Source of the DNA: Kangiella spongicola
Lineage (GTDB): Bacteria; Pseudomonadota; Gammaproteobacteria; Enterobacterales; Kangiellaceae
Direction: 5' to 3'
NCBI RefSeq assembly: GCF_003194565.2
Contig: NZ_QICH01000001.1
Location: 620,001-684,000 of the forward strand
Length of the DNA: 64,000 nucleotides
In this document: in pieces, positions 9,395 through 19,045 of the stretch
Layout of the letters: each line of letters opens with the position of its first letter
Numbering within the stretch: position 1 is the first letter of the stretch
The notes under the pieces: generated by a model
Databases searched by the model: none
What the model saw: only the letters and a program-made list of their open reading frames with translations
Told to the model about the DNA's origin: nothing
Position numbers and translations under genes: made by a program

Positions 9395-11338
9395 TTAAGA
9401 ACGGTCGTCTTCTGTATGATTATCGTCAGGCTCGTGAGCTGATGTTTGCTCTTTGCTCTCCTCTTCACGAGTATTATCTTGACGACTTTGTGTGCTTTTA
9501 TCCGACCAATCAGCAGGAGGTCTCGGCTCCTCGCCTTTCATAATGTCTTCAATTTGCTTAGCGTCGATGGTTTCGTACTTCATTAACGCTTGCGCCATTG
9601 CATGTAACTTATCAATTTCTTCATTAAGAATCTTCTTAGCACGATCATAGTTACGGTCAATAAATTCTCTAATCTCGGCATCGATGATTCTTGCAGTATC
9701 ATCAGAAATATTCTTATGCTGGGTCACTGAGCGACCTAGGAATACCTCGCCTTCATCTTCCGCGTAAGATAGAGGTCCTAACTTTTCTGACAAGCCCCAC
9801 TTAGTCACCATATTGCGTGCTATATCGGTGGCCCGTTCAATATCGTTAGAAGCCCCGGTTGTTACTTGATCCGGTCCATTTAAAATTTCTTCAGCAATAC
9901 GCCCACCAAATAAAGAAGACAGCTGGCTTTCTAGTGCTTCCTTAGATAATGAGTAACGGTCTTGCTCAGGCAAGTACATGGTGACACCCAATGCACGGCC
10001 TCTAGGAATAATACTGACCTTATATACTGGATCATGGCTTGGTACACGCAGACCTACAATCGCGTGTCCCGCTTCGTGATAAGCAGTATTCAACTTTTCT
10101 TCTTCGGTCATCACCATTGAGCGACGTTCTGCGCCCATCAAGATCTTATCTTTGGCTTTCTCGAACTGCTCCATACCAACCGTACGTCGATTATCACGAG
10201 CAGCGAATAGCGCCGCTTCGTTGACAAGATTGGCTAAGTCCGCACCTGAGAAACCTGGCGTACCACGAGCGATCAAACTTGGCTCTACATCGTCACCCAC
10301 TGGAATCTTTCTCATGTGAACTTTAATAATTTGTTCACGGCCTTTAATGTCCGGCAAGCCTACGATGACCTGACGGTCAAAACGACCTGGGCGTAATAAT
10401 GCTGGGTCTAATACATCCGGGCGGTTCGTCGCGGCTATAACAATAACGCCTTCACCACCTTCGAAACCATCCATTTCAACCAGTAATTGGTTCAAGGTTT
10501 GCTCACGCTCATCATGACCACCGCCAAGACCAGCGCCACGATGGCGACCGACCGCATCAATTTCGTCGATAAAGATAATACATGGTGCATGTTTCTTCGC
10601 TTGTTCGAACATATCACGAACACGAGAAGCACCAACACCCACAAACATCTCAACGAAATCAGAACCTGAAATGGTAAAGAAAGGAACTTTTGCTTCGCCA
10701 GCGATAGCACGGGCCAATAAGGTTTTACCCGTACCTGGAGGGCCTACCATCAAAACGCCGCGTGGAATTTTGCCACCTAGGCGTTGGAATTTGCGAGGAT
10801 CGCGCAGGAAGTCAACTAACTCGCCCACTTCTTCCTTAGCTTCTTCTACGCCCGCAACGTCAGCAAAAGTTGTTTTCACCTGATCTTCGCTCAACATGCG
10901 AGCTTTGCTTTTACCAAACGATAGCGCACCGCCGCCTTTTCCACCGCCTTGCATCTGGCGCATGAAATAAATCCAAACAGCGATCAATAATAAAATGGGG
11001 CCAAAACTTAATAAGAAAGTACCGAAACCACCAGTTTCGCGCTTTTTACCTGAATACTGAACTTTATTCTCGAGAAGAATTTCATTCAGCTTTTCATGGC
11101 CGCCAGGAGGAATTTCGGCATTAACCGAGCGATTTGAGCCTGAATCTTTACCTGAAACCGTGCCGGTATTAGGGTCAATTAAGACATTATCCACTTGTTT
11201 TGCTTCAATCCTTTCAACAAACTCAGAGAATGCGATTTTACTATCGTCTAGCTGCTTCTCCTGAATGGCATCGATAACGACGAACAAAATAACAGCCGCT
11301 ATTACCCAAAATAGAATATTTTTCACTAAATCGCTCAA
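9395..11338 (-). CDS. ftsH: ATP-dependent zinc metalloprotease FtsH
   Basis: Membrane-anchored AAA+ protease that degrades misfolded membrane proteins and short-lived regulators such as sigma-32 and LpxC. Two N-terminal membrane segments (about residues 5-22 and 107-126) flank a periplasmic domain. The Walker A motif GPPGTGKT is at 199-206, followed by Walker B (FIDEID) and the second region of homology. The protease motif HEAGH is near 421. The acidic C-terminal tail is poorly conserved. The length of 647 residues is normal. It is encoded downstream of rlmE. Confidence 0.98.
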   Translation of the reverse strand: MSDLVKNILFWVIAAVILFVVIDAIQEKQLDDSKIAFSEFVERIEAKQVDNVLIDPNTGTVSGKDSGSNRSVNAEIPPGGHEKLNEILLENKVQYSGKKRETGGFGTFLLSFGPILLLIAVWIYFMRQMQGGGKGGGALSFGKSKARMLSEDQVKTTFADVAGVEEAKEEVGELVDFLRDPRKFQRLGGKIPRGVLMVGPPGTGKTLLARAIAGEAKVPFFTISGSDFVEMFVGVGASRVRDMFEQAKKHAPCIIFIDEIDAVGRHRGAGLGGGHDEREQTLNQLLVEMDGFEGGEGVIVIAATNRPDVLDPALLRPGRFDRQVIVGLPDIKGREQIIKVHMRKIPVGDDVEPSLIARGTPGFSGADLANLVNEAALFAARDNRRTVGMEQFEKAKDKILMGAERRSMVMTEEEKLNTAYHEAGHAIVGLRVPSHDPVYKVSIIPRGRALGVTMYLPEQDRYSLSKEALESQLSSLFGGRIAEEILNGPDQVTTGASNDIERATDIARNMVTKWGLSEKLGPLSYAEDEGEVFLGRSVTQHKNISDDTARIIDAEIREFIDRNYDRAKKILNEEIDKLHAMAQALMKYETIDAKQIEDIMKGEEPRPPADWSDKSTQSRQDNTREEESKEQTSAHEPDDNHTEDDRS

Positions 11339-11531
11339 AATTTGACCTCAACTCCGACAGCTACCTGTCTTTACTTACTGACTCAGTATTATGCCACGCT
11401 TTATGATATTGGTAAGCCCAATGACTTAATAAATTGGCATAAAAACAAGCCAGTATCTTAACAAAACGTAACCATTTCCATAATGTTTTTTCTAGCAGAA
11501 CTTGATTAAATACTGCCGAACACTCGCAAAT

Positions 11532-12152
11532 TTAGCCCTTAAAACCCTGTGCAACCACATAGACTTCTCTGGAGCGAGCTCTAGAAGCGTCGGGTTTCCG
11601 AATCATGACCTTAGCAAAAGAGTCTTTGCATTGCCTAATATATTCGTCAAAACCTTCGCCCTGGAATACTTTAACCACGTAACTACCACCTTCCGCCAAC
11701 ACATCTCGTGCTAACTCTAGTGCCAGCTCAGCCAGGTACATTGCTTTCGGCTGATCAATAGCATCCATCCCACTCATATTGGGGGCCATATCTGATAATA
11801 CAAGGGTTGCTTTCTGTGCTCCGATCAGGTCCATCAGCTCATTAAGCACTGACTCTTCTCTGAAATCGCCTTGAATGAATGATACGTCGGGTAAAGGGTC
11901 CATCGGCAATATATCAAGCGCGAAGATTTTTCCTTTACTGCCCACCTTATAGGCGGCGTATTGTGACCATCCGCCTGGTGCGGCACCTAGATCAACAATA
12001 GTACAACCTGGCTTAATAAGGCGATACTTAAGATCCAGCTCTTCCAGCTTGTAGACAGCACGCGAACGATACCCGTCTTTTTGCGACTTTTTGACATAAG
12101 GATCATCGAAATGTTCCTTCATCCAGCGCTGACTGCTTTTTGTTCGTGACAT
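11532..12152 (-). CDS. rlmE: 23S rRNA 2'-O-ribose methyltransferase RlmE (FtsJ)
   Basis: SAM-dependent enzyme that methylates U2552 in the A-loop of 23S rRNA and is heat-inducible in E. coli. The SAM-binding motif [14 protein letters not shown] is near residue 54. Catalytic-type residues are visible in [35 protein letters not shown] and the C-terminal [11 protein letters not shown]. The length of 206 residues is typical. It is divergent from yhbY, and this pairing is conserved in many gamma-proteobacteria. Confidence 0.97.
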   Translation of the reverse strand: MSRTKSSQRWMKEHFDDPYVKKSQKDGYRSRAVYKLEELDLKYRLIKPGCTIVDLGAAPGGWSQYAAYKVGSKGKIFALDILPMDPLPDVSFIQGDFREESVLNELMDLIGAQKATLVLSDMAPNMSGMDAIDQPKAMYLAELALELARDVLAEGGSYVVKVFQGEGFDEYIRQCKDSFAKVMIRKPDASRARSREVYVVAQGFKG

Positions 12153-12246
12153 AGCTTAGAAAAATACTTGTATTGATTAAAACTAGTCTCTATTGTACCG
12201 TTTTTAAGGTAAAATAACCGCAATTCATAACCATTAAGTCTATTAA

Positions 12247-12555
12247 ATGTCACAAACAAACAAGCCGTTAAGCAAAACTCAAATCAAATTTTTGCGTAGT
12301 AAAGCGCATAAACTTAAGCCTGTCGTCATGATCGGTGATAAAGGTTTGACTGAAAACGTATTAGAAGAGATCAATCTTGCTCTAAGTCACCACGAGCTTA
12401 TTAAAGTTCGCATTCGTACCGAAGAGCGCGACGACAAAAAGGCGATGATTTCTGAAATATGCAAACAAACAAAAGCCCAAGAAGTTCAAGTTATTGGTCA
12501 TGTCGTGGCTCTGTATCGCCGTTCTGACGACGTGAAAATTGTATTACCGAAATAA
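12247..12555 (+). CDS. yhbY: Ribosome-assembly RNA-binding protein YhbY (CRM domain)
   Basis: A 102-residue single CRM domain that binds pre-50S particles. The family motif is visible in QIKFLRSKAHKLKPVV followed by IGDKGLTENVLEEI, and GxxG-type RNA contacts lie in the loop. The C-terminal VIGHVVALYRRS is also conserved. It is divergent from rlmE across 94 bases, so the two genes share a short regulatory region. The response-regulator gene follows after 51 bases and may be cotranscribed. Confidence 0.94.
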   Translation: MSQTNKPLSKTQIKFLRSKAHKLKPVVMIGDKGLTENVLEEINLALSHHELIKVRIRTEERDDKKAMISEICKQTKAQEVQVIGHVVALYRRSDDVKIVLPK

Positions 12556-12606
12556 AAACTAGTTCTGCCAGAGAGTAACTGACAGAGATTATCAAAGGAG
12601 TCATCA

Positions 12607-13296
12607 GTGGCATATAGTGTTTTACTGGTTGAAGATCATGCAGAACTGGCAGCGACAACTGGCGAGTTTTTGGAGCTTTGCGGTTATATCGTGGATTATG
12701 CCAATGACGGTCAAACCGGTTTAAATCTGGCTCTCGAAAATAGCTATGATGCTCTCATCCTTGATGTCATGCTACCTGGCATGAGTGGCTACGACATTTG
12801 TCGCAAAGTTCGCCAAGAAGCCAAATCTGATATTCCGATTCTTATGCTAACGGCGCGAGATCAGCTGCAAGATAAGCTAGAAGGCTTCGACACTGGTGCG
12901 GATGACTACCTAATCAAGCCCTTTGACTTTGAGGAGCTAAATGCTCGTCTAAATTCTATTATTAAACGACATAAAGGCGACTTTAGTAGCAAACCACTTA
13001 AAATCCACGACCTTGAGCTTGATCTTAAAACCATGACCGTGACCCGCGCTGGCAAAAGCTTGAAGCTATCGCCGACAGGTCTGCAAATTCTTAAAGTTCT
13101 GATGAGACGCTCGCCAGAGTTGGTTACAAGAGAAGAAATTGAGCGTGAACTGTGGGGAGACTTGGTGCCCGATAGTGATGTTTTGCGCAGTCATTTATAC
13201 AATTTACGCAAGGTTATTGATAAGCCTTTTGATTGCGCATTACTACAAACAGTACCAAGCTTAGGTCTTAAAATCATACCGCCAGACAATAACTAA
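12607..13296 (+). CDS. OmpR/PhoB-family response regulator
   Basis: DNA-binding two-component regulator of 229 residues. The receiver domain has the acidic pair E9/D10, phospho-acceptor D53 (LILDVMLPG) and the conserved Lys in YLIKPFD. The C-terminal winged helix contains LSPTGLQILKVLM and DVLRSHLYNLRKVID. The start is GTG, chosen because a strong AAAGGAG lies six bases upstream. The likely partner kinase is encoded on the other strand with only 10 bases between the stops. The kinase sits at the end of the lipid operon, so this regulator may control membrane-lipid genes; that is inference. Confidence 0.92.
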   Translation: MAYSVLLVEDHAELAATTGEFLELCGYIVDYANDGQTGLNLALENSYDALILDVMLPGMSGYDICRKVRQEAKSDIPILMLTARDQLQDKLEGFDTGADDYLIKPFDFEELNARLNSIIKRHKGDFSSKPLKIHDLELDLKTMTVTRAGKSLKLSPTGLQILKVLMRRSPELVTREEIERELWGDLVPDSDVLRSHLYNLRKVIDKPFDCALLQTVPSLGLKIIPPDNN

Positions 13297-13306
13297 GCTC
13301 AGCAGT

Positions 13307-14599
13307 CTAGGACACGCTTTCAGGTACCGTTAGCGTTACTTTGGTGCCTTTCCCCTTCTCACTTTCTATAGACAGTTTCCAGCCCATTTGCTGACAGACT
13401 CTATTAACAATTGGTAGCCCAAGCCCAAAGCCTTTAACTTTCATGCTTTCGCGATCTTCGCGAAAAAAGGGCTCATAAACGCGCTTTAATGCATCTGGAT
13501 GAATGCCACAACCCGTGTCTTCAACTATGATATCGCGTCCCTTCAGAGTAATGACTATTTCACCTTTGTCAGTGTAATTAAATGCATTACTAATGATGTT
13601 ATTGAGACAAATACAAAACAGGCGTTTTGAGACTTTGGCTTTGATCTGATCTTGGTAAACAGTAGTGACTTTAATATCTTTATCGGCATTAATTTTCTCG
13701 ATTTGCCTTAATTGCTGTTCGACTAGGTCATTGAGCAAAACTGGCTTGTCTGAAATTTCCGGCGTTTGATCACGTGACAAAAGCAACAGAGCTTCGAGTA
13801 ATCCTTCCATATCCTTAATCATGGGGTGCATTCGGTTGACCACCGTTTGCTGACGCTCGTTTAAGTCTTGCCGATCAAGTACAGACAGTGAGCCTTTTAA
13901 AACAGCCAAAGGGGTTCTCAATTCGTGGCTGGCGTAACGCGTAAAGTTTTTCTCCCTTTCGACATACTCCGCGACCTGTCTGGCATACTTTTTAAAAGCA
14001 TTGAGCAATACATCAACTTCAGCATTGGCATCATTTTCAATATCAGAAAAATCAATTTCAAAGCCCTCTTTACCGTCTACGCTCTCCATTTTACGCGATA
14101 ACTTTATCACTGGTGAGACTGCACGCTTTGCCATGTAATAGCTAATCCAAGCGGGTAGGTAGATAATAAGTAGGACAAGGGCGAGAGGCGTTATTCCAAA
14201 GAAAAGGGCAAGCTTCGCTACCTGTCCTTCTTCGAACACTAAATACAGCTTTTTACCATGTCGCTCAGAAACGTGAACTAATGGTCTCTTTTCCCGTGTT
14301 TCTAGCCGTTGATACCCGATTGGGAGTTGCGCTAAGTCTTCTGGTACAGCTTGCTTGTCACCATCTTTTTCCAGGTAGCCGGTCAAGTTTAATGTTTTAG
14401 GTAGGTTACTATTGGGATCTTGCTCATAATGTTGCCAGTAAAATTCAGCCTCACCCTCTAGCGCTTGTTTAATTAATACTTTTTCTACGACTTTACCTGC
14501 GCCATAAACACTGAGCAGAGTAACACCACTGATCAGCACAAGCTGAATCAGCATTGCCTTAATCAATTTGTGGTGTATTCGTTTCTGCTTCTTAGCCAT
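13307..14599 (-). CDS. Membrane sensor histidine kinase at the tail of the lipid operon
   Basis: A 430-residue kinase. It has a first membrane segment at about 15-33, a small periplasmic sensor region at about 35-127, a second segment at about 128-152, then a linker and a HisKA domain with ASHELRTPL (His225). The ATPase domain carries NNIISNAFNY, VEDTGCGIH and GFGLGLPIV. It starts 11 bases after the second CFA-like gene, so it is very likely the last gene of the lipid operon. It converges with the response regulator, an unusual arrangement for a cognate pair. The signal sensed is unknown; membrane state is a reasonable guess. Confidence 0.92.
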   Translation of the reverse strand: MAKKQKRIHHKLIKAMLIQLVLISGVTLLSVYGAGKVVEKVLIKQALEGEAEFYWQHYEQDPNSNLPKTLNLTGYLEKDGDKQAVPEDLAQLPIGYQRLETREKRPLVHVSERHGKKLYLVFEEGQVAKLALFFGITPLALVLLIIYLPAWISYYMAKRAVSPVIKLSRKMESVDGKEGFEIDFSDIENDANAEVDVLLNAFKKYARQVAEYVEREKNFTRYASHELRTPLAVLKGSLSVLDRQDLNERQQTVVNRMHPMIKDMEGLLEALLLLSRDQTPEISDKPVLLNDLVEQQLRQIEKINADKDIKVTTVYQDQIKAKVSKRLFCICLNNIISNAFNYTDKGEIVITLKGRDIIVEDTGCGIHPDALKRVYEPFFREDRESMKVKGFGLGLPIVNRVCQQMGWKLSIESEKGKGTKVTLTVPESVS

Positions 14600-14610
14600 T
14601 ATTTGTGCAT

Positions 14611-15642
14611 TTATTTCTTAAATCGATAGTGAGCGACTAGCCACTCATTGCCATTGTTTAAACCGAAAAGCTCAGCACAAGACATGAAAAATATCCGCCA
14701 TCGTTGTAACCAAACTTTACCTTCTTTTTCACCATACACTTTTTTAAATAGGCTTAATATAGTTTCCTTATTGCGATCCGTGTTTTCTAACCAAGCATTT
14801 GATGTTTTTTCATAATGCTGACCACTTAATAGCCACCGTTTTTCCAGGGTTAAGCCTTGTTGAAAATTTAAAAATGTATCTGCCGCTGGCATCTGACCAC
14901 CACTAAAGAAGTACTTACCCATCCAGTTGTCGTCACCCTCCTCTTCAAAAGGATACATTAAATACCGGTGACAGAATATGTGAATGAAGCACTTGCCCGA
15001 GTCGCTCAACCATTGCTCCATACGCTTAAAGAGTTGTTGATAATTTCTAACATGCTCAAACATTTCGATGGATATAATGCGATCAAATGATTCATTAGTA
15101 TCAAACTCGTTAATATCCACTGTAATAATTTGAACATTTCCCAAACCTCTTTCTTGGGCTTTCTGCATGATAAATTCACGTTGCGAGTTTGAGTTTGAAA
15201 GCCCTGTAATTTGGCTATTTGGATATTTCTTGGCGAGATATAATGTTAAGGAACCCCAACCGCAGCCAAGCTCCAGAATCTTTTGCCCATCCTCAAAATC
15301 TCCACGCCTGGTATACAGCTCAAGCATATTGGCTTCTGCGCTAGTTAAATCTTTGGTCTCTTCATGCCACAAGCAGCTGCTGTATTTTAAATGCTCACCT
15401 AAAGCTAGCTTGTAGAAATCTGCCGGTACCTCATAGTGCTGTTCATTGGCTTTATCGGTCTTGATAGCTATATCACTGTTGCGTAGCTCCTCTAAGAATC
15501 GATTATATTGCTCTCCCTGTGCTTCAATATCATTAACGTGCTCATCAATCAGTCGTTGTTGACATAGTTTTCGAATCCCAGCACGAATAACCGTGTCTGG
15601 TAAAGTGCCAGACTCCATAAGTTTAATAATCGTTTGAATCAC
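14611..15642 (-). CDS. CFA-synthase-like SAM methyltransferase (short form)
   Basis: A 343-residue enzyme of the cyclopropane-fatty-acid synthase/coclaurine N-methyltransferase type. The SAM motif ILELGCGWGSL lies near residue 122, preceded by HYEVPADFYKLALG and SSCLWHEE, the substrate-pocket segment of the family. It is shorter and more divergent than the CFA synthase four genes upstream, so it probably has a different lipid substrate or product. Candidates are methylation of an unsaturated acyl chain or of a head group. It lies between the DUF1295 gene and the sensor kinase in the same operon. Confidence 0.85.
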   Translation of the reverse strand: MIQTIIKLMESGTLPDTVIRAGIRKLCQQRLIDEHVNDIEAQGEQYNRFLEELRNSDIAIKTDKANEQHYEVPADFYKLALGEHLKYSSCLWHEETKDLTSAEANMLELYTRRGDFEDGQKILELGCGWGSLTLYLAKKYPNSQITGLSNSNSQREFIMQKAQERGLGNVQIITVDINEFDTNESFDRIISIEMFEHVRNYQQLFKRMEQWLSDSGKCFIHIFCHRYLMYPFEEEGDDNWMGKYFFSGGQMPAADTFLNFQQGLTLEKRWLLSGQHYEKTSNAWLENTDRNKETILSLFKKVYGEKEGKVWLQRWRIFFMSCAELFGLNNGNEWLVAHYRFKK

Positions 15643-15659
15643 AGTTAGCTCCAGAGCAT

Positions 15660-16436
15660 TTATTTATTTGGTGGGCCGAGGAAAAATTTATTGGTTCGCT
15701 TTTGATACTGACGATAAGCGTCCCCCTTCGAGCGTAAATTTTGTTGTTCGTTAAAGGGGATTCCAGTCAGCTTTAGTAAAAACAAAAGCATAATGAATGG
15801 GAATAGAAGCATTAACCAAAATAGTTCGCTATCTATCAATAACAATGGGTATGCGAACCAGTGGGTCCATTCGAAAAAGTAATTTGGGTGGCGTGAGTAT
15901 TTCCACAGCCCTTGGTCACATACTTTTCCAGAGCCTGACGAGCGTTTCTTGAATTGATGGAGTTGTCGATCTGATTGCCAAACTCCAAAATAAGACAATA
16001 TAACTACAGCTATAGCGACAAACTCAAATCCGCCGAACTCTCCCTGGTGATTCGCCAACACTGACGCGGGGAAACTAAATAAGCTGATAATGATGCCTTG
16101 CCCTACAAAAAAGAATAAGAATTTTAATTGTGTATTCTCTTTCCAATAGCTTCTTAAATAGGCGTAACGACCATCTTCTTTGGATAGATCGTAGCGTGAT
16201 ACTAGGTGCCAGAATAGCCTAAAGTACCAAGCAACTGGAGTCAACAAAACCATGAACCGATAAAACCAGTCACCTTTTGAAATGAAGAAAAGTATGAGGC
16301 CATTGACCACTATCATGCCAGACCAAACAACATCCACAATGTCGGCGTGTTGATGTTTTTTTTGCCAAAACCAAGCTATGAGTTGCGCAATTAAGTTTAA
16401 GCATAACAATGCAAGGAGTAGTTTAAGACTAGGCAT
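15660..16436 (-). CDS. DUF1295 integral membrane protein (steroid 5-alpha-reductase-like)
   Basis: A 258-residue protein with about seven hydrophobic segments. The C-terminal region GLWKYSRHPNYFFEWTHW is the hallmark of the DUF1295/isoprenylcysteine-methyltransferase/steroid-reductase superfamily, whose members reduce or methylate lipophilic substrates at the membrane. The residues RHPNYF bind the nucleotide cofactor in related reductases. It overlaps the DUF2878 gene upstream and is 17 bases from the next methyltransferase. A role as a reductase acting on acyl chains made by its neighbours is inference. Confidence 0.86.
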   Translation of the reverse strand: MPSLKLLLALLCLNLIAQLIAWFWQKKHQHADIVDVVWSGMIVVNGLILFFISKGDWFYRFMVLLTPVAWYFRLFWHLVSRYDLSKEDGRYAYLRSYWKENTQLKFLFFFVGQGIIISLFSFPASVLANHQGEFGGFEFVAIAVVILSYFGVWQSDRQLHQFKKRSSGSGKVCDQGLWKYSRHPNYFFEWTHWFAYPLLLIDSELFWLMLLFPFIMLLFLLKLTGIPFNEQQNLRSKGDAYRQYQKRTNKFFLGPPNK

Positions 16437-16983
16437 CGGCTACCCACCATTTCTGAAATTGATGAAATCGTTTTGCAACAAAGGTCAACAAGAACCCGGT
16501 TAAAAACCAGCCCACTGCCATTAAGCTTAACGTCAATATTGGCGTGTTAATCTCCACAGCGCCAATCCGCTCAGCTCCTAAGTATGAAAGTGGCCCACCT
16601 ATAGCAAATAAAAGACCCGCTAGGTATGGGCTTGATTGCACCCACTCTAACGAATGGTTAAAGCTAGCTCCTAGCGCAACCCATAGTGCCAATATCCACC
16701 AGGGGGCTATACCGGCGGAAGGCCAGTGGTTTTTATAAAGAATTAAATCACTGCTTGACCAGATCGAAGCCAGCACAAATCCAGCCACTATTGAAGCCAC
16801 AATAACCACGAGGTCGCTATCTTTTCTTACATTGGATCTCAGTTGCCAGCCCATCATCAGTAAAAAAACCAATAAACCTACCCAAACGTAGCCATAAGTT
16901 ACGCCTAAAATAAAAGCAGCCCATACTAGCTGTAGCAGGATAAAGTTTATAATTTTGTCGCACTTCACTGTTGAGCCAGCCAT
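16429..16983 (-). CDS. DUF2878 membrane protein
   Basis: A 184-residue protein with about six hydrophobic segments and no soluble domain. The family (DUF2878) is regularly found in gene clusters with CFA synthase, DUF1365 and DUF1295 proteins and has no assigned reaction. Conserved-looking polar spots include PWWILALWVALGASFNHS and GPLSYLGAERIGA. It overlaps the upstream CFA gene by 19 bases and the downstream DUF1295 gene by 8 bases, so production is tightly coupled. Confidence 0.82.
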   Translation of the reverse strand: MAGSTVKCDKIINFILLQLVWAAFILGVTYGYVWVGLLVFLLMMGWQLRSNVRKDSDLVVIVASIVAGFVLASIWSSSDLILYKNHWPSAGIAPWWILALWVALGASFNHSLEWVQSSPYLAGLLFAIGGPLSYLGAERIGAVEINTPILTLSLMAVGWFLTGFLLTFVAKRFHQFQKWWVADA

Positions 16984-18242
16984 TGTTTTCTTTTGTTCAG
17001 TGGTTTTGCAAACAGTAAGTGGGTGTCACTAATCGATTTTTCGATAAATCCACCTTCACAATAGCTGAAATAGAACAACCACATTCGAATAAACTCTTCG
17101 CTGTAGCCTTGCTCTTTTACTTTGTCGAGGTTCTGATTAAAACGGGCTTTCCAGTGATTTAAGGTTTTTGCGTAGCTTTCGCCAAAGTCTTCTAGATTAA
17201 TTAATCTTAAATCTGATACTTTTGCAGCACTTGATACGACAGCTGAAACACAAGGAATAAAGCTTCCTGGGAAAATATATCGTTTAATAAAATCAACAGA
17301 CTTCAGCGCTTGTTTGTAGCGGCGGTCTTCGATTGTTATCGCCTGAATCAAAGCCAGTCCATCCGTTTTTAGGAGTTTGCTACATTGCTCAATATAAGTG
17401 TCTAAGTAATGATGACCAACAGCTTCAATCATTTCAATCGAAACCAACTTGTCATACTGACCTTTTAGCTCACGATAGTCTTGTTTCAGTAGAGTAATCT
17501 TATCGCTTAATCCTTCTTCGGCAATTCTTTGTTTAGTATATTGATATTGTTGTTCTGAAATAGTAGTTGTGGTGACATGGCACCCATAGTTTTTTGCAGC
17601 ATAAATCGCCATCCCGCCCCAGCCGGTTCCAACTTCAATTACTTTATCCGTTTGCTGTAATGATAACTTTTCGCAAATCGTCTTCAGTTTATATTCTGAA
17701 GCCTCTTCTAATGATTCATCACCTTTAAAAATTGCTGAGGAATACATCATGTGTTGATCTAAGAACAGCTTAAAGAAATCATTTCCAAGATCGTAATGTG
17801 CAGAAATATTATCTTTACTCCCACCAACGCTGTTCTTGTTGAAATAATGCCAGACTTTTAAGATGCTATTTTTCAACCAAGCCAAGCCACCTTCCATAGC
17901 ATCTAACAGCTCAATATTTCTCACTAGAATTCGAACAAGGCCAGTAAGGTCATCAACTTCCCACTTGCCATCAATGTAAGCTTGTGCCGCTCCATTACTT
18001 CCTTCAAGCGCAACTAGTCGGTAGAAATCTAAATCTCGGATCGTTAAAACAACAGATAGGTCGGTTTGCTGATCACCACAGGCATAAGTTTCGATAGGAT
18101 CAGCAATAATAATGCCACCTTGAGTAATACCCGCCAAAGTGTTCTTCACTTGCTGCCTAATAATTCGCATCATGCCGCGATTGAGCTCAGCCGGCTCACC
18201 ACCATTGTTTTCTTCTTTTTCTGCTTGTGTCGCTTGTGACAT
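16965..18242 (-). CDS. Cyclopropane-fatty-acyl-phospholipid synthase family enzyme
   Basis: A 425-residue SAM-dependent enzyme that transfers a methylene or methyl group to double bonds in membrane phospholipids. The N-terminal lipid-binding half is followed by SAHYDLGNDFFKLFLD and SSAIFKGDESLEEA. The SAM motif VIEVGTGWGGMAIYA is near residue 200, and the catalytic-side segments VSIEMIEAVGHHY and PGSFIP follow. It may make a cyclopropane, methylated or furan-type acyl chain; related enzymes in photo-oxidative-stress regulons do this. The DUF1365 gene is 14 bases upstream. Confidence 0.92.
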   Translation of the reverse strand: MSQATQAEKEENNGGEPAELNRGMMRIIRQQVKNTLAGITQGGIIIADPIETYACGDQQTDLSVVLTIRDLDFYRLVALEGSNGAAQAYIDGKWEVDDLTGLVRILVRNIELLDAMEGGLAWLKNSILKVWHYFNKNSVGGSKDNISAHYDLGNDFFKLFLDQHMMYSSAIFKGDESLEEASEYKLKTICEKLSLQQTDKVIEVGTGWGGMAIYAAKNYGCHVTTTTISEQQYQYTKQRIAEEGLSDKITLLKQDYRELKGQYDKLVSIEMIEAVGHHYLDTYIEQCSKLLKTDGLALIQAITIEDRRYKQALKSVDFIKRYIFPGSFIPCVSAVVSSAAKVSDLRLINLEDFGESYAKTLNHWKARFNQNLDKVKEQGYSEEFIRMWLFYFSYCEGGFIEKSISDTHLLFAKPLNKRKQWLAQQ

Positions 18243-18256
18243 TATCGCTCCTGATT

Positions 18257-19045
18257 CTAGTGATGCTTTGGATGGTCATAAACTTTAAATCTTTTCAGCC
18301 ACAGCTTGAGTGCTTGCCAATAGATTAAAAAACTCATTTTTTGTGGCTGTAAAGCATGCTTAAATGCATAGTCACGCATAGCCTTCTTGTTTAATGGTAA
18401 GAGCTTAGCTGTGAAGGTTGTGTCAAAGTACTTTTCACCTTGGGCACTATAGATAACCATGTGCACTCGCAAACTGTCAGGCGCCACCATAAAAGTCCAT
18501 CGGTAATGCATGTCCATTTTTATAAATGGTGAGACATGAAACTGTTTATTAAATTTAAACTGCATTAACGAACGACGCTTTGAACTATTATCTGCTTCAC
18601 AATCAAAGATATAACTGTGTCGCTCCCCCCAAGGAGTGTTTGTGATTTCACTAACAATAAACTGAAGATTATCACTTTGGTCATAACAGTAATAAAAGCA
18701 CACTGAGTTAAAGTTATAGCCATAATTCCTTAAGTGCGCCATCATAAAAATTCGGCCGTTAAAATCCTTGCCTTTTTCTTTCTTAATCGAGTGAATAATA
18801 TTTTGCTTAGTTACTTCTGGTGGAGTGCGTCGGTAGCTTTTGTCGTTATCGCTTTGATGAAAGTCTGCTTGTCGATAAGAAATTATATTAGCTCTCTCAA
18901 TACTCCAGAGTTCAGACTTTTCAAACTGCTCTTCTACCTTATCCAGGTCTAAAAGTGTCCATGTCATGTTATATTCGAACTGGTGTTTCTTGGGCTTATA
19001 TCTGCGATGCCTAACCCAGCCTTTGACTAAGGCATTATTCAGCAT
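18257..19045 (-). CDS. DUF1365 protein
   Basis: A 262-residue DUF1365 protein without a signal peptide. Visible family features are WVRHRRYKPKKHQFEYNM at the start, LRNYGYNFNSVCFYYCYD in the middle and FKFNKQFHVSPFIKMDMHY later. The function is unknown. It is almost always adjacent to an FAD-dependent amine oxidase and a CFA synthase, as here, suggesting one pathway. It overlaps the FAD gene by 11 bases. Confidence 0.88.
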   Translation of the reverse strand: MLNNALVKGWVRHRRYKPKKHQFEYNMTWTLLDLDKVEEQFEKSELWSIERANIISYRQADFHQSDNDKSYRRTPPEVTKQNIIHSIKKEKGKDFNGRIFMMAHLRNYGYNFNSVCFYYCYDQSDNLQFIVSEITNTPWGERHSYIFDCEADNSSKRRSLMQFKFNKQFHVSPFIKMDMHYRWTFMVAPDSLRVHMVIYSAQGEKYFDTTFTAKLLPLNKKAMRDYAFKHALQPQKMSFLIYWQALKLWLKRFKVYDHPKHH

